Assembly (NCBI GenBank): GCA_963932465.1
Contig: OZ010799.1
Coordinates: forward strand, 281,401,083 to 281,465,082
Direction: 5' to 3'
From: Maratus speciosus
Lineage: Eukaryota > Arthropoda > Arachnida > Araneae > Salticidae
DNA length: 64,000 bases
The translations under genes and the position numbers were made by a program. Positions 22,308 through 33,407 of the stretch are shown piece after piece; position 1 is the stretch's first letter; each line of letters starts with the position of its first letter. Below the pieces are notes generated by a model. The model was not told the DNA's origin and made no database searches. It saw only the letters and a program-made list of their open reading frames with translations.

Positions 22308-23208
22308 GAACGCTTCACCACTGCGCTATAGATCTTCAGCGAAATTTATTGACTTTCAGATTATGTTTCGAAATACAAAAAGAAATTTAATTAATTTCAT
22401 TTAATTAATAATTATTTAATTAAATTAAAATAATATAAGACTTTTTCAAAATTTTGTGGTTTGTTGTGTGATCTCATGTGTTCAGCTATAAGCATGCAAA
22501 ATTTCTGGTCTCCAACTTATAATGATTTTGAGAATGAGTTCTGTGACGGACACCCGGACAGACAGAGGAGTGAGACGAATATGCTCCAGTCAGATGAACA
22601 AAACCCTAAAAATGAACAAACCACACATTTTAAAGGGCAAATTTTCCAAGACAAAATGCGAAAGAAAATAGCTATTCTGTTAGACATCATGTCTACTTTC
22701 AATTTATATTATTATTATTTTTTTTTCGCTTTAGAAGTTTTGCAGTAGAAGTACTTTGACCTCGAAGAAGTGTCCCTGAAAGGGTTAATGGGTAAATTTT
22801 CCAAGGAAAAAAGGGGAAAGAAAATAGCTAGACATTATGTCTACTTTCAATTTATATATTTTTTAAAAGTTTACCTTACCAGCGTTGTCTTCATATCCTA
22901 ATTGTACCAAACAAACGGTGGCATTTTCAGTACAAACATAACTTTTATCAATATATTTTGGTAATTAGGATATTAAATGGGGTTTATTCGGTCAAACATT
23001 TTAGGTATGAAAACGATTTGAAGTTTTGCACTCTTAAGGTTAAATTAATTTTTAATCGTTACAAAACAATTAGTGAGATTATTTTTTTATGTTCTAACAC
23101 TATTTTATTGCAATCAGTATATAATTAATCAGAGTTTTTTGTTTACAATGTATTTTTTTTTTCGATTTTGATGGTATTTAAATAATAGATGTGTAACTTG
23201 TACAAATA
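22308..23208. other. Unassigned; contains a partial TTAA-element end
   Basis: AAGTACTTTGACC and CCCTGAAAGGGTTAA at about 22750-22787 match the right end of the family at 45919 and 60965. A GACGGACACCCGGACAGACAG stretch lies near 22545. No gene recognised. Confidence 0.4.
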
Positions 23209-23865
23209 TAAAGTGGCAGTAAAAAGTTTCCGGCCAGTTAGTTTCTTTGATTTGTTTGCCAGAACGTTTCACCGAAGAAGAAGCACGATTGCTCCAAAAG
23301 TTAGGAATATGCAAATGGCCTCTGACATTCATTTTGATTGTATACTGAAGACACTTGATGCAAAAGGGGGGGGGGGATTCCGAAGTCGCGTGTGCAAAAG
23401 TTTCCGGCTATTCATCATTCGTTTGTTTTTGCTATAGGTAAAGTATTTTTTGGCCGTGTTTGTTAATTAATCAACGTCAATAACGTAGTTGAAATTGCAA
23501 AGTTCAACAATTATTGTTCGTAAACGAGAGATTTGTTTATCGCTAAAGGGTTAATCCTCTTCTGAGATTGCGGCAAAGTTATAGATCGGAAAATCTACTA
23601 TGAACGATATTTATTAAAAATGTAAAGATGGCCATGGCCTCCAGAACTTGCCATGGTCCAGGGGGCCCCGGAAAACAACTATTCGTGTGGACAGGATGAC
23701 CCTCATAAAAATGCCACTGCAAAATCCCGGGATTTTCGGAGTGAAAATATTGCTGAAATAAGTCGTTTAACGTGTCAAGATGCTTACGTGACGTATAACT
23801 TTATGGAAGTGTCGGTGTTAAAATTCCCTTCATAAGTAAAACTAGTATGTTGTGGCCATCACAAA

Positions 23866-24915
23866 ACTTTCTTCTATATAAATCACGTCAATTAAATCAT
23901 TTAAATAGTACAAGAAATAACAACGATTTAGCACCAATTCATATCAAAGTATATCTGAATTTGAAGTTGGATGAAAATTCGTGCATTATTTCTTGAGATA
24001 GAGCTATAGCGGAAATTGTGTAAAATGTAGCATAGCAGCGCCACCTGTTGAGCGATTTACACCAAAAATAAACAGCACTAAATGATAACAAGGTATACCT
24101 GAATCTGAAGTTTGTTGAAAATCCAAACGTTAGTTCTTGAGATAAAACTATTGCGGAAATCGCAAAAAATACAGCATAGCAGCGCCACCTGTTGAACTAT
24201 TTACACCAAAAATTAAACAGCACTAATTTATACGTCAATTCATGTCAAGGACTAACTAAATCTGAAGGTTCATGAAAATACGTGCAATAGTTCTTGAGAT
24301 GCTGCTCTTGAGGAAATAGTGAAAAATGCAGCACAGCAGCGCCACCTGTAGTGCGATTTACACCAAAAATTAAACAGCACTAATTTATATCAGGGACTAA
24401 CTGAATCTGAAGTTTGATTAAAATTCGTACATTTTTTCTTAAGTTAGAGGTAATACGATAATCATGAATAATGCAGCATAGTAGCGCCACCTGTTTGGGC
24501 AATTTTCATAAAAAAGTAATCAGCACCAAACTATATCTTGGTCTAACTGAATCTGAAGTTTTATGAAAATCCGTGCAGTAGTTCTTGAGATATAGCTAAT
24601 GCAGAAATCGTGAAAAATGCCGCATAGCAGAGCCACCTGTTGGGCGATTTTCACCAAAAACTAATCAGGTCCAGTTTATATCAAGGTCTAACTAAATATA
24701 AAGCTTTGTGAAATTCTGTGCCTTAGTTCTTGAGACAGAGTGCCCACAAAAGTTTGGTCACATACAGACTCACATAGTGACAGAGTGACAGACAGACTCA
24801 TTTTCTAAAAAACATCAAATCGTGTTCTGGGCATTCAAAAACGTATAAATCCGTCAAAAACCGGAAGTCGAAAATTTTCACGAATCCAATACTTTCTTCT
24901 TGTAAAGATAGAAGA
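23866..24915. mobile_element. Repeat-bearing element inserted in Tc1 transposase
   Basis: It begins at CTTTCTTCTATATAAATCAC and ends near TACTTTCTTCTTGTAAAGAT, which can fold with the following AGAAGAAA. It holds five ~146-bp tandem units, then CAGACAGACTCATTTT. Central tandem repeats with a 3' hairpin recall Helentron/DINE-type elements, but this assignment is an inference. Interruption of the transposase frame marks it as an insertion. Confidence 0.6.
23925..24725. repeat. ~146-bp tandem array, five units
   Basis: GCCACCTGT recurs at 24040, 24183, 24341, 24486 and 24632 (spacing 143, 158, 145, 146). Each unit carries AGCAGCGCCACCTGTTG-like sequence, a CACCAAAAATTAA block and a TAGTTCTTGAGAT block. 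Confidence 0.85.
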
Positions 24916-25067
24916 AAATAAAAAGAAAAAATCAGCCGGTCCGACTGGCGTTTGCCAAGGAACACAAAGACTGATTAAGTGAAAACTGGAAAAAAGTACT
25001 ATTTTCCAATCAATTGAAATTCAATCTTTTTGGGAGTGATGACAGTAAAGTTACAAGTACTAGAAAA

Positions 25068-25180
25068 AACCGGGTTTAAACCTGGAAACAAACCGGATTT
25101 TTTAGAATAAACCAGGTTTTTTGAGAATAAACCAGGTATTTTGGGAATAAACCGGGTCTAATGTAAATAAACCCGAGATT
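25068..25180. repeat. ~21-bp degenerate minisatellite
   Basis: About five repeats of GAATAAACCAGGTTTTTT-like sequence (AAACCGGGTTTAAACC at the left edge) interrupt the Tc1 pseudogene between its first and second catalytic blocks. Confidence 0.75.
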
Positions 25181-25491
25181 AAACTGTTTTTTGCAACCCT
25201 ACATCGCAGACACTACATCCGATGACCTAAAAACAAAAGATATGATTCGAGACATGTTACTCCTACAATGAAGCATGGTGCAGGACACGTTATGCTGTGG
25301 GGTGCATTTTCTGGAAAAGTTGTTGGTTTAGTTGAAATTCGCGGCAAGATGAATTGTGCAATACATAAGGATATCTTGCAAGATCATTTGCTACCTTATT
25401 GAAGGAAAAATTTGGTCGCATCTAATTGTTTCAGCATGGCAACGAACCAAAGCATACATGCAAGCAGCAAGCAGTCAAGCAATGGCTTTAG

Positions 25492-25529
<38 letters not shown>

Positions 25530-25541
25530 AAAAAAAAAAAA
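25492..25541. repeat. (CA)n followed by A17
   Basis: Simple repeat inside the transposase pseudogene. Confidence 0.95.
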
Positions 25542-26229
25542 CGCTTTTGAATTAGCCAGCCCAATCACCCTATCTGAATCCAATAGAAAAGCTCTGGAAT
25601 GAACTTGACAAAGATGTGCGAAACTATAAATATTCCAATTCAGCAGAATGTTACCCAAAATTGCGAGATTCCAAAAAACTTACCACTTACTTATAGACGA
25701 TCTTCAACTGTTCATTGAATCAATGTCACGTGGCTGCACAGCAATACTTATTGCTAAATGTATGACGACAAAATACTAATTGTAAATGTTGTTGATCACA
25801 GTTATTTTCTATTATAACACAATTTTATTCCAAACTTGCTAAGATGGCCAGAAACCTGTGAGAACATGCGTTATACATTGCAATTTTGTTTGTTAAATTT
25901 ATTGATTTTTTGTTTTTCCATAAATAAGTTCTTAACTATTATGTCAATAAATGTATAAGTATCACTTTGAGATTCCTCTTCATATGGATATAATTACAAA
26001 TTAAAGGAAAATTTTAAACTGGCTGGAAACTTTTGACCGCCACTGTTTAAATTATGAGAAATAATTTAAACACTTGATCCTTATGACTAAGGTGTAACCT
26101 TAATCATAAGGATACACCTAGTTTCAACAGTGATGTTTAGTGTTCTTAAAAAGTTTTACTGATACACCCAATTAAATATTCGAAATATAAAAGTGGGTGT
26201 AGAATTCTCGATTTTAAACACCTATAAAT

Positions 26230-26730
26230 GCAATACAATGCTTAAAATTAATGTCCTTTTTTTCGTCTCGTTGTAATTGGAGTTGAGAATGCATTTAAAA
26301 TGCAGACGATACCAACAAATGTATTTAAAATTTATAGAAAAAGTTTTATGTTTCATTTTAAAGCTAACATCCTAAATAAAGTTTTCCCATTTCTTCATTC
26401 TTTTTCTTAAATCTTTTAAAATCTATGTTTTGCAGAATCCAAAATATAAAATTATGTACAAGATAAATCTAGAAAAATGGGATTTTCTTTACAGTTGAAA
26501 GCATTGAAATACGGTGTTTGAAATTAACGTTCTTTTTTCTTTTTAAAAGAGATACAAAAATTGCAATATAGTATTTAAAATTTATAGAGATATATATTTT
26601 CGGTCCCTTTGGAACTAAAACGAATGACTTTTTTTCTATTTCTATTGCTTATAACTTTTAAAATCTATGTTTTACATGAATAGAAATAAAACATATGTGT
26701 AAACAATGCCTAGACAATAAGAAAATGACT
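26230..26730. repeat. Dispersed degenerate repeat, related to 13380-13870
   Basis: CTTTTAAAATCTATGTTTT occurs at about 26412 and 26656, each followed by AAAATATAAAATTATG- or AAATAAAACATATGTG-like sequence and a TAGAAAAAT or TAGACAATAAG block. Confidence 0.5.
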
Positions 26731-26860
26731 AAAATAGGAATGCATTTTTTAAAAAAAAATTATTGCGCTCTTTAACATTTATCTATACTAATCTATACTA
26801 ATATTATAAAGAGGTAAAAATTGTTTATTTGTAGGAGGTAAGCTCTAGAACTACTGAACT

Positions 26861-29200
26861 GATTTCAAAAGTAATGGTATCAAAATGATAGTGTTAGTTC
26901 AACTTAGAACATAGGCTATATCTTATGTACATGCCACTGGCCAAAAGGGGTGCAGGAGCAAAAAACGTTCTAAAAATGCGATTTTTGTGTTACTGAAGGA
27001 CATAGAAACATGAAATTTGGAATGGTAGTTACTTATAAGATACTAATGATCTCTAAGGACATTTGTTAAAAAAATCGAAATTAAAAAGGAGTGAAAATGC
27101 GCGAAAACTGTTCTAAAAAACGTTCTAAATGGCGATTTTTACGCAATTTCATTAAGTACCAAACCGATTTCAAAAATAATGGTGTCAAAATGATGGTGAC
27201 AACCCTTGCTCCAACATAGGCTACATTTTATATCAGTGCCACTACCCCTAAAGCGGATGCAGGAGAAAAAAACGTTCGAAATTGCAATTTTTGTGTTTCT
27301 GAAGGGTTGGGCATGGAATTTGGTATAGTAGTTACTTATTAGATATAAGTGATCTCTAAGAAAATTTCTTAAAATTCAAAATTTAAAAGTGGTGAAAATA
27401 CGCAAAATTAGTTCTAAAATCGTTCTAAATGGCGATTTTTACGCAATCTCAAGAAGTACCAAACCGATTTCAAAATTAATGGTGTCAAAATGATGGTGAT
27501 ATCCCTTGCTCCAATATAGTCTACATTTTATGTCGGTACCACTAGCCCTAAAGGGGGTGCAGGAGCAAAAAAAAAAAGGTTCGAAATTGCGATTTTTGTG
27601 TTGCTGAAGGGCTCAGATGGAATTAGGAATGGTAGTTACTTGTAAGTCATAAATGATCTTTAAGAACATTTCTTAAAAAATTCGAAATTTAAAAAGGGTG
27701 AAAATGAGGGAAAAGACGTCTAAAAAACGATCTAAATGGCGATTTCTACGCAATCTTAGAAAGTACCCAATCTATTTCAAAATTAATGGTTGTAAATTGA
27801 CGATGACAGCCCTTGCTCCAACATAGGCTCTATTTCATGTCGGTGTCACTACCACACGGGAGTTGCAGAAGCAAAAAATCCTCTAAATTGCGATATTTTA
27901 GTTACTAAAGGGCCTAGAATCCTCAAAATTAGGCTGGACAGTTATTTATATGATGCAAAAGATCTCTAAAAACATTTCCTAAAAAATCGAAATTTAAAAG
28001 GGATGAAAATGAGCGAAAATACTTCTAAAAAAACTTTCTAAATTGCGATTTCTACGCAATCTCAGGAAGTACCCAACCGATTTAAAAAATAATAGTGCGA
28101 AAACGATGGAGACAGCCCTCGCTCCAACATAGTCTGTATTTCATGTTGGTTCCACTACCCTAAAGGGGCTGAAGGAGCAAAAAGCGATCTAAATTGCGTT
28201 TTTTTTTTTTTTTTTTTTTTTTTTGTAATATTGCAGGGGCTAGCAACTTGAAACTAGGCATGGTAGTTACTTATAAGGTATAAATGATCTCTAAGAACAT
28301 TTAAATAATTCTTAAATAATTCGAAATTTAAAAGGGGTGAAATAGATCGAAAAACATTCTAAAAAACGTTCTAAATTGCGATTTCTACGCAATCTCAGAA
28401 AATACCCAACCGATTTCAAAAGTAATGGTTGGAAATTGATGATGGCAGCCCTTGCTCCAATATAGGATCTATTTCATGTCGGCGTCACTACCACCTTGCG
28501 GTTGCATTTTAAAAAACGTTCTAAATTGTGACTTTTGTGATACTGAAGGGGCTAGCAACTTGAAATTTGGCATGGTAATTACTTCAAAGATTCAAATGCT
28601 TTCTAAGAATTGTCCAAAGAAAATTCCAAATTTAAAAGGATGAAGAGAGCGAAAAGTGTTCTATAAGCGTTCTAAATTACGATTTTTATGTTATCATATG
28701 AAATAGGAAACCGATTTCAAACATAATGGTTGCAAATTGATGGTGATAGAACCTGCTCAAACATAAGTTATATTTTATGTCGAGGGTTGCAGGAGCAAAA
28801 ATCTTTCTAAATTGTGATTTCTGCTGTACTGAAGGGGCTACAAACTTTAAATATATCACGGTAATTATTTATAAAATATAAATGTCCTCTAAGAACAGTT
28901 GAAAATAAATTCGAAATTAAAAAGGGGTAAAGCGAAAGGATGGAGCGAGAAGCATTCTAAATGTGTCCTAAATTACGATTTCTATGGAATCTCAGGAAAT
29001 AATAAACCGATTACAGAAGTTATTGGTTGCAAATCAAGAGTTATAGTCCCTGATCTTATATAGGCTATATTTATGTCGGTGTCACTACCACCTGGTTAGC
29101 AGGAATAACAAGAAACCCTTTAAAAACATCTAAATTCTGTTTTCTATAAATATTTGGAAATACCAACCGATTTCAAGGTTAATGTTGGCAAATTAACCCT
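26861..29200 (+). repeat. ~300-bp tandem array, about eight units
   Basis: The GATTTC anchor (some copies one base off) occurs at 26861, 27166, 27466, 27773, 28079, 28412, 28713, 29009 and 29169. Spacing is 296-307 bp apart from one longer unit (333 bp, with a 24-bp T run) and a shortened last unit. Each unit repeats a TCTACGCAATCTCAG stretch, a CCTTGCTCCAACATAG stretch and a TTGCAGGAGCAAAAA stretch. Confidence 0.9.
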
Positions 29201-29712
29201 TAAATGTCTGGTGTTGCTTTTCGGCAACATACCCAAATTAGGGTTTTAAATACTATTAAAATAATATTGAAGCTATAACGCCTAATGTTGCCAATAAAAT
29301 ACATTCTGAAAATTTTATTAAATCGATTTTCAACATGTAAATGGCAACACTTGTGCTGTTTAAGAATAAAGATATATTTCTTTTTTCAATTACTGCTACA
29401 TATTCTTTTTGTTTTGTTTGGATGTTTGCGAAATACCCTATTTTGTTCTGCAGTGAGCAAGTGAAATTTATTTCTTTTTATATAGTTCCTAAAATTCTTG
29501 TGTGTTTAACATTATAGAATTTTATCAAGTAAAATTATTTTTCCAATTAAAGAGCAGTATTGCGGAATAGTAACAAGCAGTTTTTTAGCCGTAAACAATA
29601 CTTAAAACAAAATATGATTTTTTTAAGTATTTTTCCCATGATTTATTTAAAAAATGAAAGCCGAAAAACATTATTACAATGATTTTTGAAAAATCAGGCA
29701 TTTAAGGGTTAA
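29193..29712. mobile_element. TTAA-target element nested in Helitron
   Basis: TTAA (29193-29196 and 29709-29712) flanks inverted ends CCCTTAAATGTCTG and CCCTTAAATGCCTG. Its terminal pattern resembles piggyBac-type MITEs but is a different family from the one at 7893. No coding sequence recognised. Confidence 0.8.
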
Positions 29713-30165
29713 AGGTAATAAATAGTCTCTGTTTCAACATTTTTCAAGACATTCTATTTCAACTCTGTTTCGGCATTTTATGTTGGTTGTACTAACACCA
29801 GAGAGATGGTAGACTGTTAGACAAGAAGCTTGGAATTTGACATGATGGTTAATTTCAAGACGTAAATGTGTTAAAATGGTTTCTGAAAAAATCAAATCTT
29901 TAAATGAATACTGAAATGAGCGTATGAAATGAGCATAAAAGTCTCAAAATACTTTCTAAATTATCATTTCATTAGAATTAGTTTTAGTTCTTATTAATTA
30001 AAATCTCATTTCTGTCTATTGCTCTTTTATAATGAAGTTTAGTGAAACTGTGACTTAATTTGTATTTTTTAAATTATTTCAAAAAGTTTTCTTCAAATAA
30101 AAAATAGTCATACAAATATCACTTATTTCAACTATTATGCGAGCAAAACCGCGGCGTTTGCTAGT

Positions 30166-30384
30166 TTACCGTATATTTCCGTGTATAAGCCGATAATTTT
30201 TACCATTTCTTTGGCTCATAGTGGAGGGGTTTGCTTCTAAAAGAAATTTAAAAAATTTCTAAAACTGACATTCAAAAAGAAAATAAATATAAAAAAACGT
30301 ATAAAAATACTTAGAAATTTCTAAAAATACTTCAATTCTCCATTCTTTTACAATAAAAAATTCAACAATCATCATTCACTATAA
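30166..30384 (-). mobile_element. pogo-like element terminus
   Basis: TACCGTATATTTCCGTGTAT followed by AAGCCGA directly follows the Helitron. A related inverted end is at 38934-38999. Its position just downstream (minus strand) of the pogo-like transposase stop suggests it is that element's terminal repeat. Confidence 0.5.
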
Positions 30385-30750
30385 CTAAGTCATTATTAGA
30401 ATTTCAAACAACTCCTTAAAATCACTTTCTTTCATTAGAACATCAGGATGAATATCGTCAGTGTCTAATTCGCAATCATTTTGAAAAATGGCACCATCCT
30501 CAGTTCCATCCATTTCATTATTGATGAAACATTTTTTTTTCAAAGATCGGACTATTATTTCTTGTGGTAATTCAAGCCAAGATTCTTTCAACGATTAAGA
30601 GATAGTGACGATGTCAGCTTTCTTTTTTTTTAATTCCGCCATTTGTCACAGCTGCATCCCCAGATGGCATACATGCTGTACATTTCGAACGGAGATCGTC
30701 TTTAAACAGCTTATTTAGAGAAAATGTCCAACGAAATACAACTAAGTATA
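30385..30750 (-). pseudogene. pogo/Tigger-like transposase C-terminus, decayed
   Basis: Minus-strand frames encode SLNKLFKDDLRSKC and SGDAAVTNGGIKKK, then after a frame break ESWLELPQEIIVRSLKKK, CFINNEMDGTEDGAIF and ESDFKELFEIL before a stop. The pattern NKPFKD, SG-tract, WxxxPxExIxxSFKKCxIxNxMDGTED and an acidic tail is the C-terminal part of pogo-group transposases (jerky/CENP-B-related). Only this tail is present. The upstream side is cut at 30751 by another element, and no continuation is evident beyond 33692. Confidence 0.75.
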
Positions 30751-31398
30751 AGGTTAGTTGGGGCAACTGGGCCATGATTTTATAACGTGACTCTGGAGCT
30801 TCTGGCAATTCAGTTTCAAAAAACTAATGTTCATTTGAATTAAAGTCTGAACTTTTGTAAATGTGTTCAGTTAGATTCCCTCTATCAGACAGAAATGATC
30901 AAAATTACATTTCAATATTTAAAAATATACAAATATGCATATTTAATCTTTCTTTCCTCGTGGGCCCAGTTGCCCCATAAAAATGGGGTAAGGGGACCAG
31001 GGGTCTATGTTCCACACGCGTTTATTTTTTTTCATATGAAATATCAAGTCCTGTTTGAAAAAGTGTAAACAACTTAAAAATTTTTAAACCAGGCAGATCA
31101 TGTAAATTATATGAAAATAAAGAGCGTTGTAAGAGAAAGTTTCGCTGTCAATGTGTCTAAAAAAGCACAAAAAGTGAAAACATTATATTTGTTTATACCA
31201 AAAACTTAAAAATTAAGTAAGTACTGATGCACTTTAGTATAGGTAATAAGTATAAAATTCACATGGGTATTTTAAGGAAAAAATAAAAATAGCAAGAAAA
31301 TCTATGAACAAACGGCTATGTAAGTACTTAAGTACTTAATCTGTAAATTATTTGAAAACAACGTTTAAACACACAATAAAAACAAGCAGATTTGACCA

Positions 31399-31438
31399 TA
31401 CGTATACGTTTCGTGAGTACTAGGACTCACATCCTCAG
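31399..31438 (-). ncRNA. Hammerhead-like ribozyme motif (left arm)
   Basis: Minus-strand order: CTGAGGA, one extra T, stem GTGAGT/ACTCAC around a 6-nt loop, GAAA, then CGTATACG (CGT/ACG stem) and TA. This matches the hammerhead core CUGANGA-stem II-GAAA-stem III-UH, except for the extra nucleotide. Stem I pairing is weak. Penelope-like elements are known to carry hammerheads, which supports the call. Confidence 0.55.
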
Positions 31439-31553
31439 TGTAAAAACTATAAAAACTTTAAAAACAATATCCCCCCAACTACATGTACGGTGAAAAAACC
31501 CAAATGTCAAAACATGATACCAAAAGACCATCAAGTTCTAACAGCCAATGAAA

Positions 31554-31895
31554 TTAATGCGGAAGTGAAGTGTCGTGACACAACAAATCCATCCAGAAAG
31601 TTGAGATGTATGGTGCACTAGATAAATTATTAACCAAGGAGTCTTTAAATTTATGGATATGAATAGCCTCAAAAAAGTCTAAATCCAGAGGAGTAATGCA
31701 TTTCTTGATAATGGTAGCTGAGTCAAAATTAAAATTATGTCCCTCCCCGCAGCAATGAGAGGCGATAGAGGATTTCTGTAATTCTTTTTTCTTTACATAG
31801 TTTCTGTGTTCATTGATTCTGTAACGGAGTTTTCGTTTAGTTTGTCCAATGTAGGACAAACCACATTGGCATTGAATGTTTTGGGGCATTGGCAT
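31554..31895 (-). pseudogene. GIY-YIG endonuclease, C-terminal segment (left arm)
   Basis: The open frame begins in the spacer of the palindrome; homology begins at IQCQCGLSYIGQTKRKL. It includes the YIG half of the motif, the following arginine-rich helix (RYRINEHRNYV), ASHCCGEGH and the likely catalytic glutamate in FFEAIHIH. The paired cysteines (CQC) before YIG fit the Penelope-type endonuclease, where they join a zinc-binding set. The GIY/GVY half and all reverse transcriptase are missing, so this is a truncated copy. The domain normally nicks target DNA for retrotransposition. Confidence 0.85.
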
Positions 31896-32233
31896 TGAAT
31901 GTGAATGGCATTCAATGCCAATGTGGTTTGTCCTACATTGGACAAACTAAACGAAAACTCCGTTACAGAAACAATGAACACAGAAACTATGTAAAGAAAA
32001 AAGAATTACAGAAATCCTCTATCGCCTCTCATTGCTGCGGGGAGGGACATATTTTTAATTTTGACTCAGCTACCATTATCAAGAAATGCATTACTCCTCA
32101 GGATTTAGACTTTTTTGAGGCTATTCATATCCATAAATGTAAAGACTCCTTGGTTAATAATTTATCTAGTGCACCATACATCTCAACTTTCTGGATGGAT
32201 TTGTTGTGTCACGACACTTCACTTCCGCATTAA
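31889..32233 (+). pseudogene. GIY-YIG endonuclease, C-terminal segment (right arm)
   Basis: Mirror copy of the left-arm frame, differing at four residues in the homologous region (N for I, I for N, Q for L, C for F). It lacks an ATG; the frame opens at TTG in the spacer. The stop and the TFWMDLLCHDTSLPH tail are the same in both arms. Like its partner it lacks the reverse transcriptase and the first half of the GIY-YIG motif. Confidence 0.85.
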
Positions 32234-32348
32234 TTTCATTGGCTGTTAGAACTTGATGGTCTTTTGGTATCATGTTTTGACATTTGGGTTTTTTCACCGT
32301 ACATGTAGTTGGGGGGATATTGTTTTTAAAGTTTTTATAGTTTTTACA

Positions 32349-32388
32349 CTGAGGATGTGAGTCCTAGTACTCACGAAACGTAAACGTA
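32349..32388 (+). ncRNA. Hammerhead-like ribozyme motif (right arm)
   Basis: CTGAGGA (32349-32355), T, GTGAGT (32357-32362), 6-nt loop, ACTCAC (32369-32374), GAAA (32375-32378), CGT/ACG stem (32379-32381 with 32384-32386) and TA (32387-32388) at the expected cleavage site. It differs from the left arm only in the stem III loop. It lies 3' of the endonuclease frame. Confidence 0.55.
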
Positions 32389-33407
32389 TGGTCAAATCTG
32401 CTTGTTTTTATTGTGTGTTTAAACGTTGTTTTCAAATAACTTATATTTTCACACAAGTTCTGTACTTATTACTTAATCTGTATCCAGGGCGCGCATTATA
32501 TAGGGAAAATTTTATTGTTACTACCAGAACCCTTGAAGAACTACCTTCATGACCATTTTATTTAACATATAATAAAGAGAGGCGCTATGAAGATATTATT
32601 TTCAAAATAGTGGTAGGACCAATAAAAGATTCTCTATAGTATACGACCCTTGTATATCGTACAATTTCAAGGTTTGTCTATCTTGCTTTCAGGAGCAAGG
32701 CACTTGCATTCGTAAAATGTTGAAATAATTTAATGACACCAGTATTTACAAGAGAATCTATTTGAAATCAAGTAAAAGTATATTTTTGCGTACTTAATAA
32801 ACGTAAAATTTTCATTATAAAGTTCCGATGCCAATGTGGCAATTAGGAATTAAAATTATGTGATGTCATAACGGCATCACCGACTTTCAAGGGGTCAAGA
32901 CATTTGGTTTGATACCACCAAATATGCTTTTTTAAATTTTTATTACGTAATTTTAATATGGTATTCTATAATTTTCTTTATTATGTGCAAAAAACAATGA
33001 AGAAATTTACTTCCCGTAGTAAGAGAAACTAAAAAAAATATTTATAACTATTGGAGTAACTGGATCCAGCATGGTCCAGTTACCCCGGATGCATGTCCCA
33101 ATTGCCCTATTCTTGAAAAATTTATGGGATAACTGGACACCGGGCTTACATTTGAAACTGGAAGTAAATATGTATAGATTCCTAATAGTATTAATGTAGT
33201 TATATGCCTAATCTTAAAAAAAAAAGATTGTTTAATAAAAGTACTTACCGTATTTTTTAAAAAAGCCGTGGAAGTTCAACCAAATGGGCGTTGTTTTTAA
33301 AAAAAGAATCCTAAATTTTTGACAAACTATCAAAGCAAAGTGAGATTTATGATTGAGTTAACACACGTTGTTTTAGGGAGTAGAGATTAAGGTGCATTGT
33401 TCACAAA

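Larger units (their letters stand above)
23636..25775 (+). pseudogene. Tc1-like transposase, broken
   Basis: Translated pieces in order: SRGPRKTTIRVDRM (linker near the DNA-binding domain) at ~23650; after the insertion, PVRLAFAKEHKD and SENWKKVLFSNQLKFNLFGS at ~24935-25040; KHGAGHVMLWGAFSGK at ~25268; HKDILQDHLLPY at ~25366; LFQHGNEPKHT at ~25425; and PAQSPYLNPIEKLWNELDKD at ~25558. In Tc1 proteins the first two catalytic aspartates lie in LFSDESKF and QxDNDPKHT. Here they read SNQ and HGN, so both are lost. The final glutamate in NPIE remains. Frameshifts, stops, a CA repeat and a ~1-kb insertion complete the inactivation. Confidence 0.9.
23211..26045 (+). mobile_element. Tc1-like element, split by another insertion
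   Basis: The ends AAGTGGCAGTAAAAAGTTTC and, reversed, CAGTGGCGGTCAAAAGTTTC are inverted repeats, followed by CGGCCAGTT or CAGCCAGTT. TA precedes the left end; the right flank has decayed to TT. Related inner copies (AAAAGTTTCCGGCTATTC at about 23397, GGCCAGAAACCTG at about 25848) suggest repeated transposase-binding sites at each end. The interior holds a broken Tc1 transposase and a ~1.05-kb inserted element. Confidence 0.85.
26792..30164 (+). mobile_element. Non-autonomous Helitron
   Basis: It starts TCTATACTAATATTATAAAG after an A and ends GCGAGCAAAACCGCGGCG, TTTGCTAG, followed by T. The AGCAAA...TTTGCT stem forms the 3' hairpin. These ends are typical of arthropod Helitrons. The 10 bp ATCTATACTA is duplicated just upstream (26781-26790). 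Most of the element is a ~300-bp tandem array. No helicase sequence is recognised. A TTAA element is nested at 29197-29708. Confidence 0.9.
31346..32469. mobile_element. Penelope-like inverted dimer
   Basis: Two copies of the same 5'-truncated element lie head to head. Arms 31348-31878 and 31909-32439 are both 531 bp, differ by only a few substitutions and show no net indel, around a 30-bp spacer. Each carries a GIY-YIG endonuclease segment reading outward, then a 3' region with a hammerhead-like motif. The 13-bp direct repeat TACTTAATCTGTA lies at 31333-31345 and 32470-32482. It resembles a target-site duplication, which would mean the dimer inserted as one unit. Confidence 0.85.

Noticed and set aside
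22318..22345. Possible tRNA A box on the minus strand (TAGCGCAGTGG)
   Set aside because: The nearest B-box-like sequence is only ~12 nt away and belongs to the hAT-like MITE end, so no tRNA or SINE structure is supported.
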